DNA of 64,000 nucleotides from Alphaproteobacteria bacterium. GTDB taxonomy: Bacteria; Pseudomonadota; Alphaproteobacteria; Puniceispirillales; UBA1172. Both the position numbers and the translations under genes were made by a program. Below are positions 48,944-58,674 of the stretch, in pieces (within the stretch, counting starts at the first letter, position 1; every line of letters starts with the position of its first letter). Under the pieces are notes generated by a model, which was not told the DNA's origin, made no database searches, and saw only the letters and a program-made list of their open reading frames with translations. The DNA lies in assembly GCA_016778985.1 (NCBI GenBank), contig JADHOM010000007.1, positions 1-64,000 of the forward strand, in the 5' to 3' direction.

Positions 48944-49930
48944 ATGAGCATTTTGAAAAAACTAGCCACTGGCTTTGTTGCTGCTGGCATGACTATTTCG
49001 GCAATGTCTGGATTTGCACTTGCAGATGGGCATGGCTGGAAGCCAAATAAGCCGATTGATTTCATAATTATGGCTGGTAAAGGTGGTGGTGCCGATAAAA
49101 TGGCGCGTCTGATGCAGGCTATCGTTGAAAAAGAAGGCTTGGCAGAGCGTCCATTGGTTCCTACCAATAAATCAGGTGGTTCAGGGGCTGAGGCATTAAT
49201 CGCCGCTAAATCAGCAAATGATCCTGATCATACGATCATGGTGACACTGAACTCATTCTACACAACACCTCTGCGTCAGCCTGGTCTTGATGTTGATGTT
49301 ATGACATTTGCACCGGTTGCTCGGATGGCTGAAGATACTTTCCTTTTGTGGGTTCACAAGGATAGCGGTATCACATCATTCGAACAGTGGTTAGAAGTAG
49401 CAAAATCAGAAGGCAAAAACTGGGTTATGGGCGGAACAGGTTCAAACTCTGAAGACAATATTATCACTGACTTCTTGAATGATAATTTTGGCCTTAGCAT
49501 GAAGTATATCCCATACAAAGGCGGGGGTGCTGTTGCCAAGGACGTTGCTGGTAAGCAGATTAATTCATCTGTTAACAACCCATCAGAAGCTCTTGGTTTC
49601 TATGAGTCTGGAGACATGATTGCCCTTGTTGCCTTCACTGATGAGCGTTTGCCAATGTTCCCTGATGTCCCGACACTTCGTGAAAAAGGTGTTGATTTCA
49701 GCTATTTCATGCAGCGTTCCGTTGTTGGCGCACCTGGCATGTCTGCCGAAGCAGAAGCTTATTATTCTGGCCTGTTTGAGAAGGTTTATAATTCAGCAGA
49801 CTGGCAGGATTATAAGAGCAAAAAGTCACTGATGGGTGATCTCATGTCAGGTGATGAGCTAATGGCATATTGGAAGGTGCAGCGCGCTAACCATGAAACC
49901 ATTTTGCGTGCTTCTGGTGCAATTCAATAA
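48944..49930 (+). CDS. tctC: Tripartite tricarboxylate transporter substrate-binding protein
   Basis: This 328-residue periplasmic binding protein of the TctC/Bug family has a signal peptide ending near SGFALADG. The mature domain starts with WKPNKPIDFIIMAGKGGGADKMAR, the typical ligand-loop region, followed by YIPYKGGGAVAKDVAGKQI. GAGGAGG precedes the ATG. It is followed by TctB and TctA genes, the normal order. Bug proteins bind di- and tricarboxylates or small acids. Oxalate is suggested by the locus, not by the protein itself. Confidence 0.93.
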   Translation: MSILKKLATGFVAAGMTISAMSGFALADGHGWKPNKPIDFIIMAGKGGGADKMARLMQAIVEKEGLAERPLVPTNKSGGSGAEALIAAKSANDPDHTIMVTLNSFYTTPLRQPGLDVDVMTFAPVARMAEDTFLLWVHKDSGITSFEQWLEVAKSEGKNWVMGGTGSNSEDNIITDFLNDNFGLSMKYIPYKGGGAVAKDVAGKQINSSVNNPSEALGFYESGDMIALVAFTDERLPMFPDVPTLREKGVDFSYFMQRSVVGAPGMSAEAEAYYSGLFEKVYNSADWQDYKSKKSLMGDLMSGDELMAYWKVQRANHETILRASGAIQ

Positions 49931-49968
49931 ACATTTAACATCATAAAGGTATATAGGGGGGACGACTA

Positions 49969-50499
49969 ATGCGAAGAGCTGAAATTGTAACAGCGTTTAT
50001 TTTGGGAATATTCTCTATATACCTTATGTGGAAAAGCGGGGACCCACCTGCTTGGAATCCAAGCATTCCTCGCTTTGCTAATATCGGTTTTGATGAAACC
50101 GGAACACCAGGCAGCGGCTTTTGGCCGTTCTGGCTCGGTTTCATCATGCTGATATGCACGATCTGGATAGGCATTAACTGGGTGCTGAAACGGTCTCCAC
50201 AATCCGTATCTGAAGAACCTTTCCTTGATGATTTTGGAAAGAAAATGTTTCTTACAGTCGGGGGAGGCTTAATCGGTTTTCTGGTCATGATACATCTTGC
50301 CGGTTTCTACGGTGCGATTTTCCTATTCATGGTTTACTACCTAAAGTTTTTAGGACGGCATACGTGGTTCTTAACCTTAACGATTTCAACTTCTTTGCCG
50401 ATTGTTAGTTTCTTCTTTTTTGATGTGGCGATGCGAATTGTCTTACCAAAAGGGTATCTGGAGCCATTATTTATTCCGCTCTATGATATCTTTCTTTAA
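49969..50499 (+). CDS. tctB: Tripartite tricarboxylate transporter small permease TctB
   Basis: This 176-residue membrane protein has four hydrophobic helices and the TctB-family GTPGSGFWPFWLGFIMLI segment near residues 43-62. It pairs with TctA in the inner membrane. GGGGGGACG lies about 5-12 nt upstream. It is 38 bp after tctC and 38 bp before tctA. Confidence 0.88.
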   Translation: MRRAEIVTAFILGIFSIYLMWKSGDPPAWNPSIPRFANIGFDETGTPGSGFWPFWLGFIMLICTIWIGINWVLKRSPQSVSEEPFLDDFGKKMFLTVGGGLIGFLVMIHLAGFYGAIFLFMVYYLKFLGRHTWFLTLTISTSLPIVSFFFFDVAMRIVLPKGYLEPLFIPLYDIFL

Positions 50500-50537
50500 T
50501 GATAATTTCATAATATAAGTTTGGGGGAATTTTTTAG

Positions 50538-52055
50538 ATGGAAGTGCTAGGTCATTTATTTGAAGGAATATTAATAGCGTTAGAGCCGGTGAATTTAGGC
50601 CTAGCCATCATTGGTGTTATTATTGGTCTGTTTGTTGGCGCCATGCCGGGGCTGGGATCGGTTAATGGTGTTGCTATCTTGCTTCCATTTACGTTTGTCA
50701 TTCAGGGGTTTACAGGTGGTGCTACGTCACCAATGATCTTTCTGGCCTCGATCTATTATGGGGCTATGTATGGTGGGGCGATATCATCGATAACGCTTGG
50801 CATACCGGGGGCGTCAACGGCGGTCGCAACCACATTTGATGGCCGGCCATTAGCGATGAAGGGGCAGGCGCATGTTGCCTTGATGGCGGCGGCCTTAGCT
50901 TCATTTATCGGTGCTACGATTTCAAATATCTTATTTACCGGTTTTGCCCCGCTATTGGCGTCGGTTGCCTTGAACTTCGGTAATCCGGAGATTTTTGCCC
51001 TCATGCTTCTGGCATTTGCTACATTTGCAGGACTTGGTGGTGATGATTTTCCCAAAACAATATTTTCTATCTGTTTCGGGCTGGCACTATCAGCGGTCGG
51101 GTTTGATATTATTTCAGGTGAGCCAAGGCTGATTTTCTTTGATATCCAAGGCTTTTCGCATGGGATTCGCTTCCTTGTTCTGGCTATTGGTATTTATGGA
51201 ATTGGTGAGATGCTGTGGACGATTAACACGTCACGTTATGGCTCATCTATGTCGAATGTTGAGGTTAACTTTGCCAGTATCGTTTATGCCCTCAAGCAGT
51301 TTAAGGGCGCGTGGAAAGGTACATTAATCGGTTCATTTATCGGCTTTTTTGTTGGTATTTTGCCTGCCGCTGGTGCAACCCCTGGATCACTCATGGCATA
51401 CGGCGTGACCAAGATGACTTCAAGAGACCCGAGCAAATATGGCAAAGGTGTTGTTGACGGTGTTGCTGCGCCTGAGGCGGCGAATAACTCTGCTTCCACA
51501 GGGGCTATGTTGCCGATGATGACGCTTGGAATTCCAGGCTCACCAACAACCGCGGTTCTGCTGGCAGGGATGGTTATCTGGGGTCTGCAGCCTGGGCCAT
51601 TGCTGTTTACTAATCAGCCTGATTTTGTTTGGCCATTAATTGGCTCATTCTATATCTCAAACTTTGTTGCCGTAGCAGTCAATATTATGTTCATCCCAAT
51701 TTTCCTTTGGATGTTACGGATGCCATTCACTATCCTTGCGCCAACGATTTTTGTTTTGTCGCTAGTTGGGACTTATGCCGCGTATCTGGATATGTTTGAT
51801 GTCTGGCTGATGGTATTAGTCGGCTTTGGTGGCTTCTTTATGCGGATATTGGATTATCCTGTTGCGCCGGCAGTTCTGGCTATTGTTCTTGGCCCTATTG
51901 CGGAGCCAACATTACGTCAAACATTGCTCCAATATGAAACCTTTACAATCTTCTTTACCAGGCCGATAGCAGGGCCAATTACCATTTGTGCTGTTATTTT
52001 GATCTTTTTGCCTGCTATCCAACTGATCTTAAGGAAGATGCGTAGCAAAGCATAA
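50538..52055 (+). CDS. tctA: Tripartite tricarboxylate transporter large permease TctA
   Basis: This 505-residue permease has about twelve hydrophobic segments. The two family repeats are clear: GAMPGLGSVNGVAILLPFTF near residue 35 and GILPAAGATPGSLMAYGVTK near 275. GVAAPEAANNSASTGAMLPM and LGIPGSPTTAVLLAGM are further family signatures. Transport uses an ion gradient with TctB and TctC. The next gene starts about 10 bp after the stop, implying one transcript. Confidence 0.95.
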   Translation: MEVLGHLFEGILIALEPVNLGLAIIGVIIGLFVGAMPGLGSVNGVAILLPFTFVIQGFTGGATSPMIFLASIYYGAMYGGAISSITLGIPGASTAVATTFDGRPLAMKGQAHVALMAAALASFIGATISNILFTGFAPLLASVALNFGNPEIFALMLLAFATFAGLGGDDFPKTIFSICFGLALSAVGFDIISGEPRLIFFDIQGFSHGIRFLVLAIGIYGIGEMLWTINTSRYGSSMSNVEVNFASIVYALKQFKGAWKGTLIGSFIGFFVGILPAAGATPGSLMAYGVTKMTSRDPSKYGKGVVDGVAAPEAANNSASTGAMLPMMTLGIPGSPTTAVLLAGMVIWGLQPGPLLFTNQPDFVWPLIGSFYISNFVAVAVNIMFIPIFLWMLRMPFTILAPTIFVLSLVGTYAAYLDMFDVWLMVLVGFGGFFMRILDYPVAPAVLAIVLGPIAEPTLRQTLLQYETFTIFFTRPIAGPITICAVILIFLPAIQLILRKMRSKA

Positions 52056-52064
52056 TGCAGGGTG

Positions 52065-53825
52065 ATGATGGTAACCCCACCAACCAATAAGGGGGCTGAT
52101 GCCTATCATGCATGGGCGCCGGGGATTACGTCATCAATTCCGCCACATCTCAAGCCATTAATCACGCTGTTTCAACCAGACAACAGCGTGATTTCTTATG
52201 CTGAGGCAAAAGAGGCGGCACAATTATGCGGCTTGCCAGAAACTGATCTGGCGATATTGCATGTCGATAGGCTGATTATTCATGAATTGCTGTTGCGTGT
52301 AACATCCGATCTTTATGTTCCTGATGGCCCTAATTATGCTGATTTGGGAATATCTCTGCGGACAATGGTAGATACCATTTATCAGCGCCATATGATCCCC
52401 AAGATGGATAGATATCGCGATGCCTTCGCCAAGGTTAAGGTGCAGATACTATCGCAATTAAAAGATATTCTAGCCGAGAGCATGACCTCTCAGATCATAA
52501 CAGATAGACGACTTTTTGGTCTCTTGCCCGGTAAGACAAAGCAAATCAAGCCAGATGATGAAGCCCGTGTTGCTATATGGAAAGATGCGGCTACAACAGT
52601 GCCTGATAGCACCTGCATTGCGAGTTGCTATTCAGCGCTTATAAGGCTGGGCTTAGCAATGATGGGGCAACAAGGGCGGCTGATTTCTGATCAAGATATG
52701 ATGGCAGATTTGGCTAGCCGACTGGTCTTTCATGATTATGGTAGCCGCCAAGTCAGAAAGATGATCTCAGCAGATTTCAGAGAAGCAGCGAGAGCAGAAG
52801 AATATCGCTTCTTGCCACCACAGCAAAAACCTGTGGTAATGAATACGAAAGGCGCATCAGCCGCTGGCAAAAGCACGCTGCGCCCCAAACAGCGACAATT
52901 GGCTAGCAAGATTAAGACAAGTTGGGAGGATTATGCCGTTATATCTCCTGATTATTGGCGCAAGTATTTAATTGATTATGACTCACTTGCTGATGATTAT
53001 AAATATGCAGCTATGTTGACAGGACATGAACTGACCATGATTGATCGTAAATTGGATCAGTATATGGCGGAAAAGGCAGCGGCTGGAACAATGCCGCATT
53101 TGCTCATTGATCGCTTCCGTTTTGATAGTTTTGATACTAATGCAGAAGGCAATTATCAAAGCAATTTGCTGACCCAATTTGGTGATGTAGTGTATTTATT
53201 TTTTGTCATTACGGCACCGCACCAAACCGTTGAGCGAGCATGGATGAGAGGCTTGTCTACCCAGAGATATAAGGCTGTTGATGATCTGCTCTACCATAAT
53301 ATTGAGGCTTTTACAGGTATTCCTGATCTGTTTTTTTCATGGTCGCAAGTCCCCAATAAAATAATTCATTTTGAGTTTCTTGATAATGATCAGCCGCTAG
53401 GTGAGCCGCCACGCACCATAGCCTTTGGGACAAACAAATCCATGATCATTCTTGATCCTGACGCGCTTTGTAATATTGATCGTTATCGGCATGTCAATGT
53501 TGATGCTAAGACATCTGAAGATGTATTAATGCCATTGGCGACACCGCCATATCAATTTATCCAATCTTGCATTACGTCTTTGGATCAAGTCACTTTTGCT
53601 GATTTTCATACAGCCGATGTTTATGGTCAGATTGAACAAGGGCAATGGCAATATTTCAATCCACGGCTTTGCCCCAAAAATGAAACCTTAACCGATATTC
53701 TTGTCAGTCTAGGCTGCGGTGATCAGGCTATCAATGCGCAAGCGTCAGATGCGGGCTCACCCCCTGTTCTCGATGCTATGGCAGAACATAATCACACGGT
53801 TGGCCTATGGGCTGAGGGCATTTGA
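52065..53825 (+). CDS. Unrecognised P-loop protein, zeta-toxin-like nucleotide kinase fold
   Basis: This protein has about 586 residues and no family could be named with confidence. A Walker A motif GASAAGKST lies near residue 263. It is followed by VISPDYWRKYLIDYD and, about 85 residues later, LLIDRFRFDSFD. This layout resembles zeta-toxin/polynucleotide-kinase-type phosphotransferases. The first 250 residues are helical and show no known motif. No antitoxin gene is adjacent, and the gene starts directly after tctA and is followed by a molybdoenzyme, so a metabolic or regulatory kinase role is more likely than a toxin. The start may be GTG 52062, ATG 52065 or ATG 52068. Confidence 0.6.
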   Translation: MMVTPPTNKGADAYHAWAPGITSSIPPHLKPLITLFQPDNSVISYAEAKEAAQLCGLPETDLAILHVDRLIIHELLLRVTSDLYVPDGPNYADLGISLRTMVDTIYQRHMIPKMDRYRDAFAKVKVQILSQLKDILAESMTSQIITDRRLFGLLPGKTKQIKPDDEARVAIWKDAATTVPDSTCIASCYSALIRLGLAMMGQQGRLISDQDMMADLASRLVFHDYGSRQVRKMISADFREAARAEEYRFLPPQQKPVVMNTKGASAAGKSTLRPKQRQLASKIKTSWEDYAVISPDYWRKYLIDYDSLADDYKYAAMLTGHELTMIDRKLDQYMAEKAAAGTMPHLLIDRFRFDSFDTNAEGNYQSNLLTQFGDVVYLFFVITAPHQTVERAWMRGLSTQRYKAVDDLLYHNIEAFTGIPDLFFSWSQVPNKIIHFEFLDNDQPLGEPPRTIAFGTNKSMIILDPDALCNIDRYRHVNVDAKTSEDVLMPLATPPYQFIQSCITSLDQVTFADFHTADVYGQIEQGQWQYFNPRLCPKNETLTDILVSLGCGDQAINAQASDAGSPPVLDAMAEHNHTVGLWAEGI

Positions 53826-53869
53826 TTAGCCCTTTACCACAAACCTGAATTAAGACATGATGTGTAGCT

Positions 53870-56224
53870 ATGGATGATTTAGATAATAAAGATGATTTGC
53901 CGCGTCGCTTGTTCACATCAAGCCATTGGGGCAGTTACTCCGTATCGGTTGAAAATGACCGCGTGACAGGGCTTGAGCCACTGGAGACGGATAACGACCC
54001 GTCACCCATTGGCGCCGGTATTATTGATGTCCTTGATCACCCGACACGCGTCACCGCGCCGATGATAAGAAAAAGCTGGTTAGAAGCTAAGTCAAACGGT
54101 TCTAGTGGCATTAAACCTGAATTACGCGGTCGCGATAGCTTTGTTGAGGTGAGCTGGGATGAAGCGGAAAAATTAGTCGCGGGTGAGTTATCGCGTGTTA
54201 TCCAAGATCATGGCAATGAGGCTATTTTTGCGGGCTCATACGGATGGGCAAGCGCTGGCCGTTTCCACCATGCCCAAAGCCAAATACATAGATTTCTGAA
54301 TTGTGTTGGCGGCTATACTAAATCGGTAAATACATACAGTTTTGCCGCCGCAGAAGTTATTGTTCCCCATGTGATAGGGCATTTTCGCAACTATATTTAT
54401 GAGCAAACGAGCTGGCAATCTGTCGTTGAGAATACAGAGCTGTTTGTCGCTTTTGGCGGGCTTCCTGCTAAAAATGGGCAAATCGGCCAAGGCGGATTGG
54501 GTAATCATATTCAGCGCCCAGCGATGGAGCAGGCGGCAAAGCATGGCGTCTCGTTTGTGAATATCTCACCCTTGCGGCAAGATGTGATTGATCAGCTCGA
54601 TGCCGAATGGATGCCGATCCGTCCTAATACAGATACGGCACTGATGCTGGCGCTTTGTCATACCCTGATTACCGAAGAATGTTATGATCAGGCCTTTATC
54701 AATAAATATACCGTTGGCTTTAGTGCATTTGCCGAATATATTTTGGGAAACCGTGATGGTATTGCTAAAACCGCAAGCTGGGCGTCAAAAATCACCGGCA
54801 TTGCGGCTGATGATATTTCTGCGTTAGCGCGGCGGATGACAAGCCAGCGCACTATGATTAGCTTAAGCTGGTCACTTACCCGTCAGCAATATGGGGAAGA
54901 GCCCTATTGGGCAGGCATTGTTCTGGCAGCGCTTATTGGTCAAATAGGCTTGCCGGGTGGCGGTTTTGGCATGGGGTACTCGGCTGTTAACACCATTGGT
55001 CATAATATCAGCAATCTCAATTTTGCGGCATTACCGCAAGGCCAGAATGCGGTAGAAAGCTTTATTCCGGTTGCTAGAATTAGTGATATGCTGCTCTATC
55101 CGGGTCGGTCTTTTCGCTATGATGGCGGCACCTATACCTATCCTGATATTCGTCTTATGTATTGGGCAGGCGGCAATCCTTTTCATCATCATCAAGATTT
55201 AACCCGTATGGTCAAGGCGTGGCAGAAACCCGATACTATTGTCGTTCATGAGTGGTGCTGGAATGCTAATGCAAAACATGCCGATATTGTATTACCGTGT
55301 ACGACAACGCTAGAACGCCAAGATATCGCTATGACGCCGCGTGATAATCATGTGGTTTCTATGGATCAAGCGATTCCGCCTGTTGGGCAGGCACGTGATG
55401 ATTATGATATCTTAACCGGAATAGCTAGAAATATGGGGTGCGGTGATGCCTTCACCGAAGGCCGTGATGCTGAGGAATGGCAACGCTGGCTCTATGATTT
55501 ATCGCGCCAATCGCTATCACAATTTGGTAAAGAGATGCCTGATTATGCGGCATTCCGCAAAAAAGGGTTTTTTACCTTGCCCGAAGACGAGCAGCCGATG
55601 ATTTTGCTCAAAGATTTTCGTGATAATCCAGAACAACACCCTCTCCAAACTCCATCTGGCAAAATTGAATTAGCGTCTGAACGGATTGAGAGTTTTGGTT
55701 TGGATGACTTTCCGGGGATACCATATTGGCAAGAACCTGATGAATGGTTGGGTGTTGCTGATTTGGGGCGGCAACTTCACATGATCAATAATCAGCCTCA
55801 TACAAAACTGCATTCTCAACTGGATCATGGCAAGGTTAGCCGCGCCGAACGCATTGATGGGCATGAGCCTGTCATTATCAATCCAGCTGATGCGGCGAGG
55901 CATGGCATTGGTGATCGCGACTTGGTGCTTATATCAAATGTTCGCGGTGCGATGGTGTGCGGGGCTATTCTTAGCAAAGATATTATGGCAGGCGTTATTC
56001 TGGTCAGCACGGGCGCATGGTTTGATCCTGATCATGATGGCACGCTTTCATGCAAGCATGGCAACCCGAATGTGTTGACGCCCGATATTGGCACTTCTTC
56101 CTTGGCGCAAGGGCCGGCGGCACATAGCTGTCTGGTAACAATCGACCGATGGCATGGTGGTGATATTGATATCACTGCGCATCAGCCTCCAAAAATCGAA
56201 ACTGAGACAAAAAATAGCAGCTAG
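53870..56224 (+). CDS. Molybdopterin oxidoreductase, BisC/TorA-like, cytoplasmic
   Basis: This 784-residue bis-MGD enzyme belongs to the DMSO/TMAO/biotin-sulfoxide reductase branch. No N-terminal 4Fe-4S Cys cluster and no Tat signal are present, as in cytoplasmic BisC. The molybdenum ligand is expected to be the Ser in GSYGWASAGRFHHAQSQ. Cofactor-binding segments WAGGNPFHHHQDL and HEWCWNANAKHADIVLP are visible. It probably reduces an S- or N-oxide such as methionine or biotin sulfoxide. It is 44 bp after the P-loop protein, so it may belong to the transporter operon. The substrate is not determinable here. Confidence 0.88.
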   Translation: MDDLDNKDDLPRRLFTSSHWGSYSVSVENDRVTGLEPLETDNDPSPIGAGIIDVLDHPTRVTAPMIRKSWLEAKSNGSSGIKPELRGRDSFVEVSWDEAEKLVAGELSRVIQDHGNEAIFAGSYGWASAGRFHHAQSQIHRFLNCVGGYTKSVNTYSFAAAEVIVPHVIGHFRNYIYEQTSWQSVVENTELFVAFGGLPAKNGQIGQGGLGNHIQRPAMEQAAKHGVSFVNISPLRQDVIDQLDAEWMPIRPNTDTALMLALCHTLITEECYDQAFINKYTVGFSAFAEYILGNRDGIAKTASWASKITGIAADDISALARRMTSQRTMISLSWSLTRQQYGEEPYWAGIVLAALIGQIGLPGGGFGMGYSAVNTIGHNISNLNFAALPQGQNAVESFIPVARISDMLLYPGRSFRYDGGTYTYPDIRLMYWAGGNPFHHHQDLTRMVKAWQKPDTIVVHEWCWNANAKHADIVLPCTTTLERQDIAMTPRDNHVVSMDQAIPPVGQARDDYDILTGIARNMGCGDAFTEGRDAEEWQRWLYDLSRQSLSQFGKEMPDYAAFRKKGFFTLPEDEQPMILLKDFRDNPEQHPLQTPSGKIELASERIESFGLDDFPGIPYWQEPDEWLGVADLGRQLHMINNQPHTKLHSQLDHGKVSRAERIDGHEPVIINPADAARHGIGDRDLVLISNVRGAMVCGAILSKDIMAGVILVSTGAWFDPDHDGTLSCKHGNPNVLTPDIGTSSLAQGPAAHSCLVTIDRWHGGDIDITAHQPPKIETETKNSS

Positions 56225-56312
56225 ACGGCTTGCTTAATATGTCGGAATTACTTACCTATATGATATGTCTGCTAAACTATTTAGCCATTTGACAACATAG
56301 GAGGCAAAACCA

Positions 56313-56741
56313 ATGTCTGGACCACGTTACGCATTTATTAAAGCCAATTGGCATAGTGATATTGTTGATCAGGCGTTAGTCGGATTTCAGCAGGAAATAC
56401 CAGCTGACCAGATTGATGTTTATGATGTTCCAGGCGCGCTAGAAATTCCTCTGGTTGCTAAAAAATTGGCTGCGAGCGGTAAATATGCTGCAATTGCTGG
56501 ATGCGCCTTTGTAGTTAATGGTGGGATTTATCGCCATGATTTTGTGTCCGCAACGGTTGTTGATGGCTTAATCCGCGCCTCGCTAGATACAAATGTGCCA
56601 GTGTTATCGATTGTCTTAACGCCGCATAATTTCCAAGAAAACCCTGAAATGATTGAGTTTTTCACCAAGCATTTTGTGAAAAAAGGTGTTGAAGCGGCGC
56701 ATGCTGCGATCAAGATCACGGCGCTTGACGCAACACTTTAA
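56313..56741 (+). CDS. ribH2: 6,7-dimethyl-8-ribityllumazine synthase, type II (RibH2)
   Basis: This enzyme makes the last riboflavin intermediate. At 142 residues it resembles RibH2 of Brucella and rhizobia: [15 protein letters not shown] at the start, [19 protein letters not shown] where the Arg-His pair sits, and LTPHNF. RibH2 is decameric and, in Brucella, differs from the housekeeping RibH1. AGGAGG precedes the ATG. No other riboflavin genes are nearby, which is usual for ribH2. Confidence 0.93.
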   Translation: MSGPRYAFIKANWHSDIVDQALVGFQQEIPADQIDVYDVPGALEIPLVAKKLAASGKYAAIAGCAFVVNGGIYRHDFVSATVVDGLIRASLDTNVPVLSIVLTPHNFQENPEMIEFFTKHFVKKGVEAAHAAIKITALDATL

Positions 56742-56761
56742 TGGGTCGCCGTGCTGGCTTT

Positions 56762-57625
56762 TTATCTGAGTAATTTGATCAGCGCCGATGTGTCATTGCG
56801 GCCAAAACCGCGATCAGATAGTTGCGCATAATACTGCGCGACTAATGCGGTTACAGGCAGAGATGAGCCATTTTTCTTGGCTTCTGACATGCACATGCCC
56901 AAATCCTTGATCATCCAATCCAGCGCAAAGCCAAACTCAAACTCATCAGCCGCCATTGTGGAACCGCGATTAACCATTTGCCATGATTGTGCCGCCCCGC
57001 CGGAGATGACGTCAAGCACCTTATCCATATCCAGATCGGCGCGTTGACCAAAATTAATAGCCTCTGATAAACCCTGAACCAATCCGGCAATGCAAATCTG
57101 ATTGACCATTTTGGTTAACTGGCCCGCCCCTGATGCGCCTATTAGAATAACCTTTGCCGCATAACAGGAAATGATGGGCATGGCTTTATCAAATATATCA
57201 GCCTCACCCCCACACATGACGGTTAATTTGCCATTTTCAGCACCTGCCTGACCACCCGAAACAGGCGCATCAATCATATGCAGCCCAAGCTCTCTCGCCG
57301 CCCCATCGAGGGTTCTTGCGGCATCTGCTGAGGCGGTTGTATTATCAACAAAAATACTGCCAGCCTTCATGCCAGAAAAGGCACCATCAGTCCCAGTCGT
57401 TACCGCATAAAGGTCTTGGTCAGCACCCACACAGCAAAAGACAATATCAGCATCATGCGCCGCTCCCGCTGGAGTTGCCGCCATCTTGCCGCCATGTTCT
57501 TTCACCCATGCTTCGGCTTTTGTTGATGTTCGGTTATAGACCGTTACTTCATGGCCACCTTTTTTCAAATGTCCAGCCATAGGGTAACCCATTACGCCAA
57601 GCCCCAGAAAAGCCAGTTTTGCCAT
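56762..57625 (-). CDS. Beta-hydroxyacid dehydrogenase (tartronate-semialdehyde reductase / HIBADH family)
   Basis: This 287-residue NAD(P)-dependent enzyme has an N-terminal Rossmann motif GLGVMGYPMAGHL, substrate-binding DAPVSGGQAGAENG and the catalytic Lys in GQLTKMVNQICIAG. The Arg of the NRT motif after the second strand suggests NADP. GAGGAG precedes the ATG. Family members reduce tartronate semialdehyde, succinic semialdehyde or glyoxylate, or oxidise 3-hydroxyisobutyrate. With glyoxylate expected from the PanE2-like enzyme, a role in the glycerate pathway is possible but unproven. Confidence 0.88.
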   Translation of the reverse strand: MAKLAFLGLGVMGYPMAGHLKKGGHEVTVYNRTSTKAEAWVKEHGGKMAATPAGAAHDADIVFCCVGADQDLYAVTTGTDGAFSGMKAGSIFVDNTTASADAARTLDGAARELGLHMIDAPVSGGQAGAENGKLTVMCGGEADIFDKAMPIISCYAAKVILIGASGAGQLTKMVNQICIAGLVQGLSEAINFGQRADLDMDKVLDVISGGAAQSWQMVNRGSTMAADEFEFGFALDWMIKDLGMCMSEAKKNGSSLPVTALVAQYYAQLSDRGFGRNDTSALIKLLR

Positions 57626-57763
57626 GATATATTCTCCTCGTTTTGAATAATGATGTTTAGCATTTCTATCCTAGCGCGGTCAGACAAAAGGCGCAATCTG
57701 ATGCTGGACAGTCATATCAATTAGTGCCATGTTTGGTATCAATTTAAATACGGAGATATCTTT

Positions 57764-58405
57764 ATGATCCTTAGAACTTCTGCACCGTCGCCTTTTGGGC
57801 GGATGGTCAAGATAGCGGCTGATGTGCTTGGCATGACAGCTGATATGTCAATTGTCTCTGCTGATACCAATGATCCGAATGATGATTTGCGGCAACAGAA
57901 TCCGCTAGGTAAAATCCCAATCTTGCTGGTTGGTGATGATATTCTTTATGACACGCGTGTTATTTTTGATTATTTTGATCAGCTATATGTGGAACAGCAT
58001 GACAAGAGTATCCTTTTCCCCGGATCAGCAATGGATATTATCCGTGAAAAAACCCGCTTAGCGCGGGTGATCGGGATGTTGGATGCCGGTATTTTGATTG
58101 TCTATGAAAGCCGCTTCCGTCTTGAAAATATGCGTGTTGACAGTTTTGTTGACTACCAGCTTGCAAAAATCACACGCAGTTTTGCCGACATTAAAGCAGA
58201 AAATCCGCTTTACAAAAATGCCTCTACGCCGACAGCGTCTGATATTGCGCTGGCTTGCGCGCTTGATCATTATGATTATCGTAAGCAACTTGACTGGCGT
58301 GATCATTGCCCGTCATTGGCGTCTTGGATGATAGATTTCTCGAACGCAGTAACAAGTTATAAATTGACTTTGCCAGATGATATTGATCCCGCTGAATGGC
58401 GATAA
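57764..58405 (+). CDS. Glutathione S-transferase family protein
   Basis: This 213-residue GST-fold protein begins with LRTSAPSPFGRMVKIAADVLG, a typical beta-1/alpha-1 with a catalytic Ser-type position, then QNPLGKIPILLVGDD, with the cis-Pro that holds glutathione. The helical C-terminal domain follows, with ASDIALACALDHYDY. It resembles the small YibF-like GSTs. CGGAGA precedes the ATG. Glutathione reductase is encoded 840 bp downstream. Substrate is unknown. Confidence 0.87.
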   Translation: MILRTSAPSPFGRMVKIAADVLGMTADMSIVSADTNDPNDDLRQQNPLGKIPILLVGDDILYDTRVIFDYFDQLYVEQHDKSILFPGSAMDIIREKTRLARVIGMLDAGILIVYESRFRLENMRVDSFVDYQLAKITRSFADIKAENPLYKNASTPTASDIALACALDHYDYRKQLDWRDHCPSLASWMIDFSNAVTSYKLTLPDDIDPAEWR

Positions 58406-58474
58406 ATTTATGTTTTAAACAGGATTAATTAGTAATATTCTATCGAATATTAATTTACTTAATCCTTATAATCC

Positions 58475-58508
58475 TAGCACGGTGAGAAATTGCCGTGCTA
58501 TTTTTTTT
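58475..58508 (+). terminator. Rho-independent terminator after the GST gene
   Basis: TAGCACGG and CCGTGCTA form an 8-bp stem with a 10-nt loop, followed by T8. It ends the GST transcript in an AT-rich 270-bp gap. Confidence 0.93.
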
Positions 58509-58674
58509 ATTTAGTTACATGCGGAAATGCCTTGATGCTATTATATTAAATAAACCTATTCATTTGTATTAGTAGTTGCTTATATAAATGATCACCTTTT
58601 TTAATTTGGTTAATATATAATTAATCAATAATTGTCCAAATTTGCTTTTTTGTTAGGCAACTGTGAGGACAATT

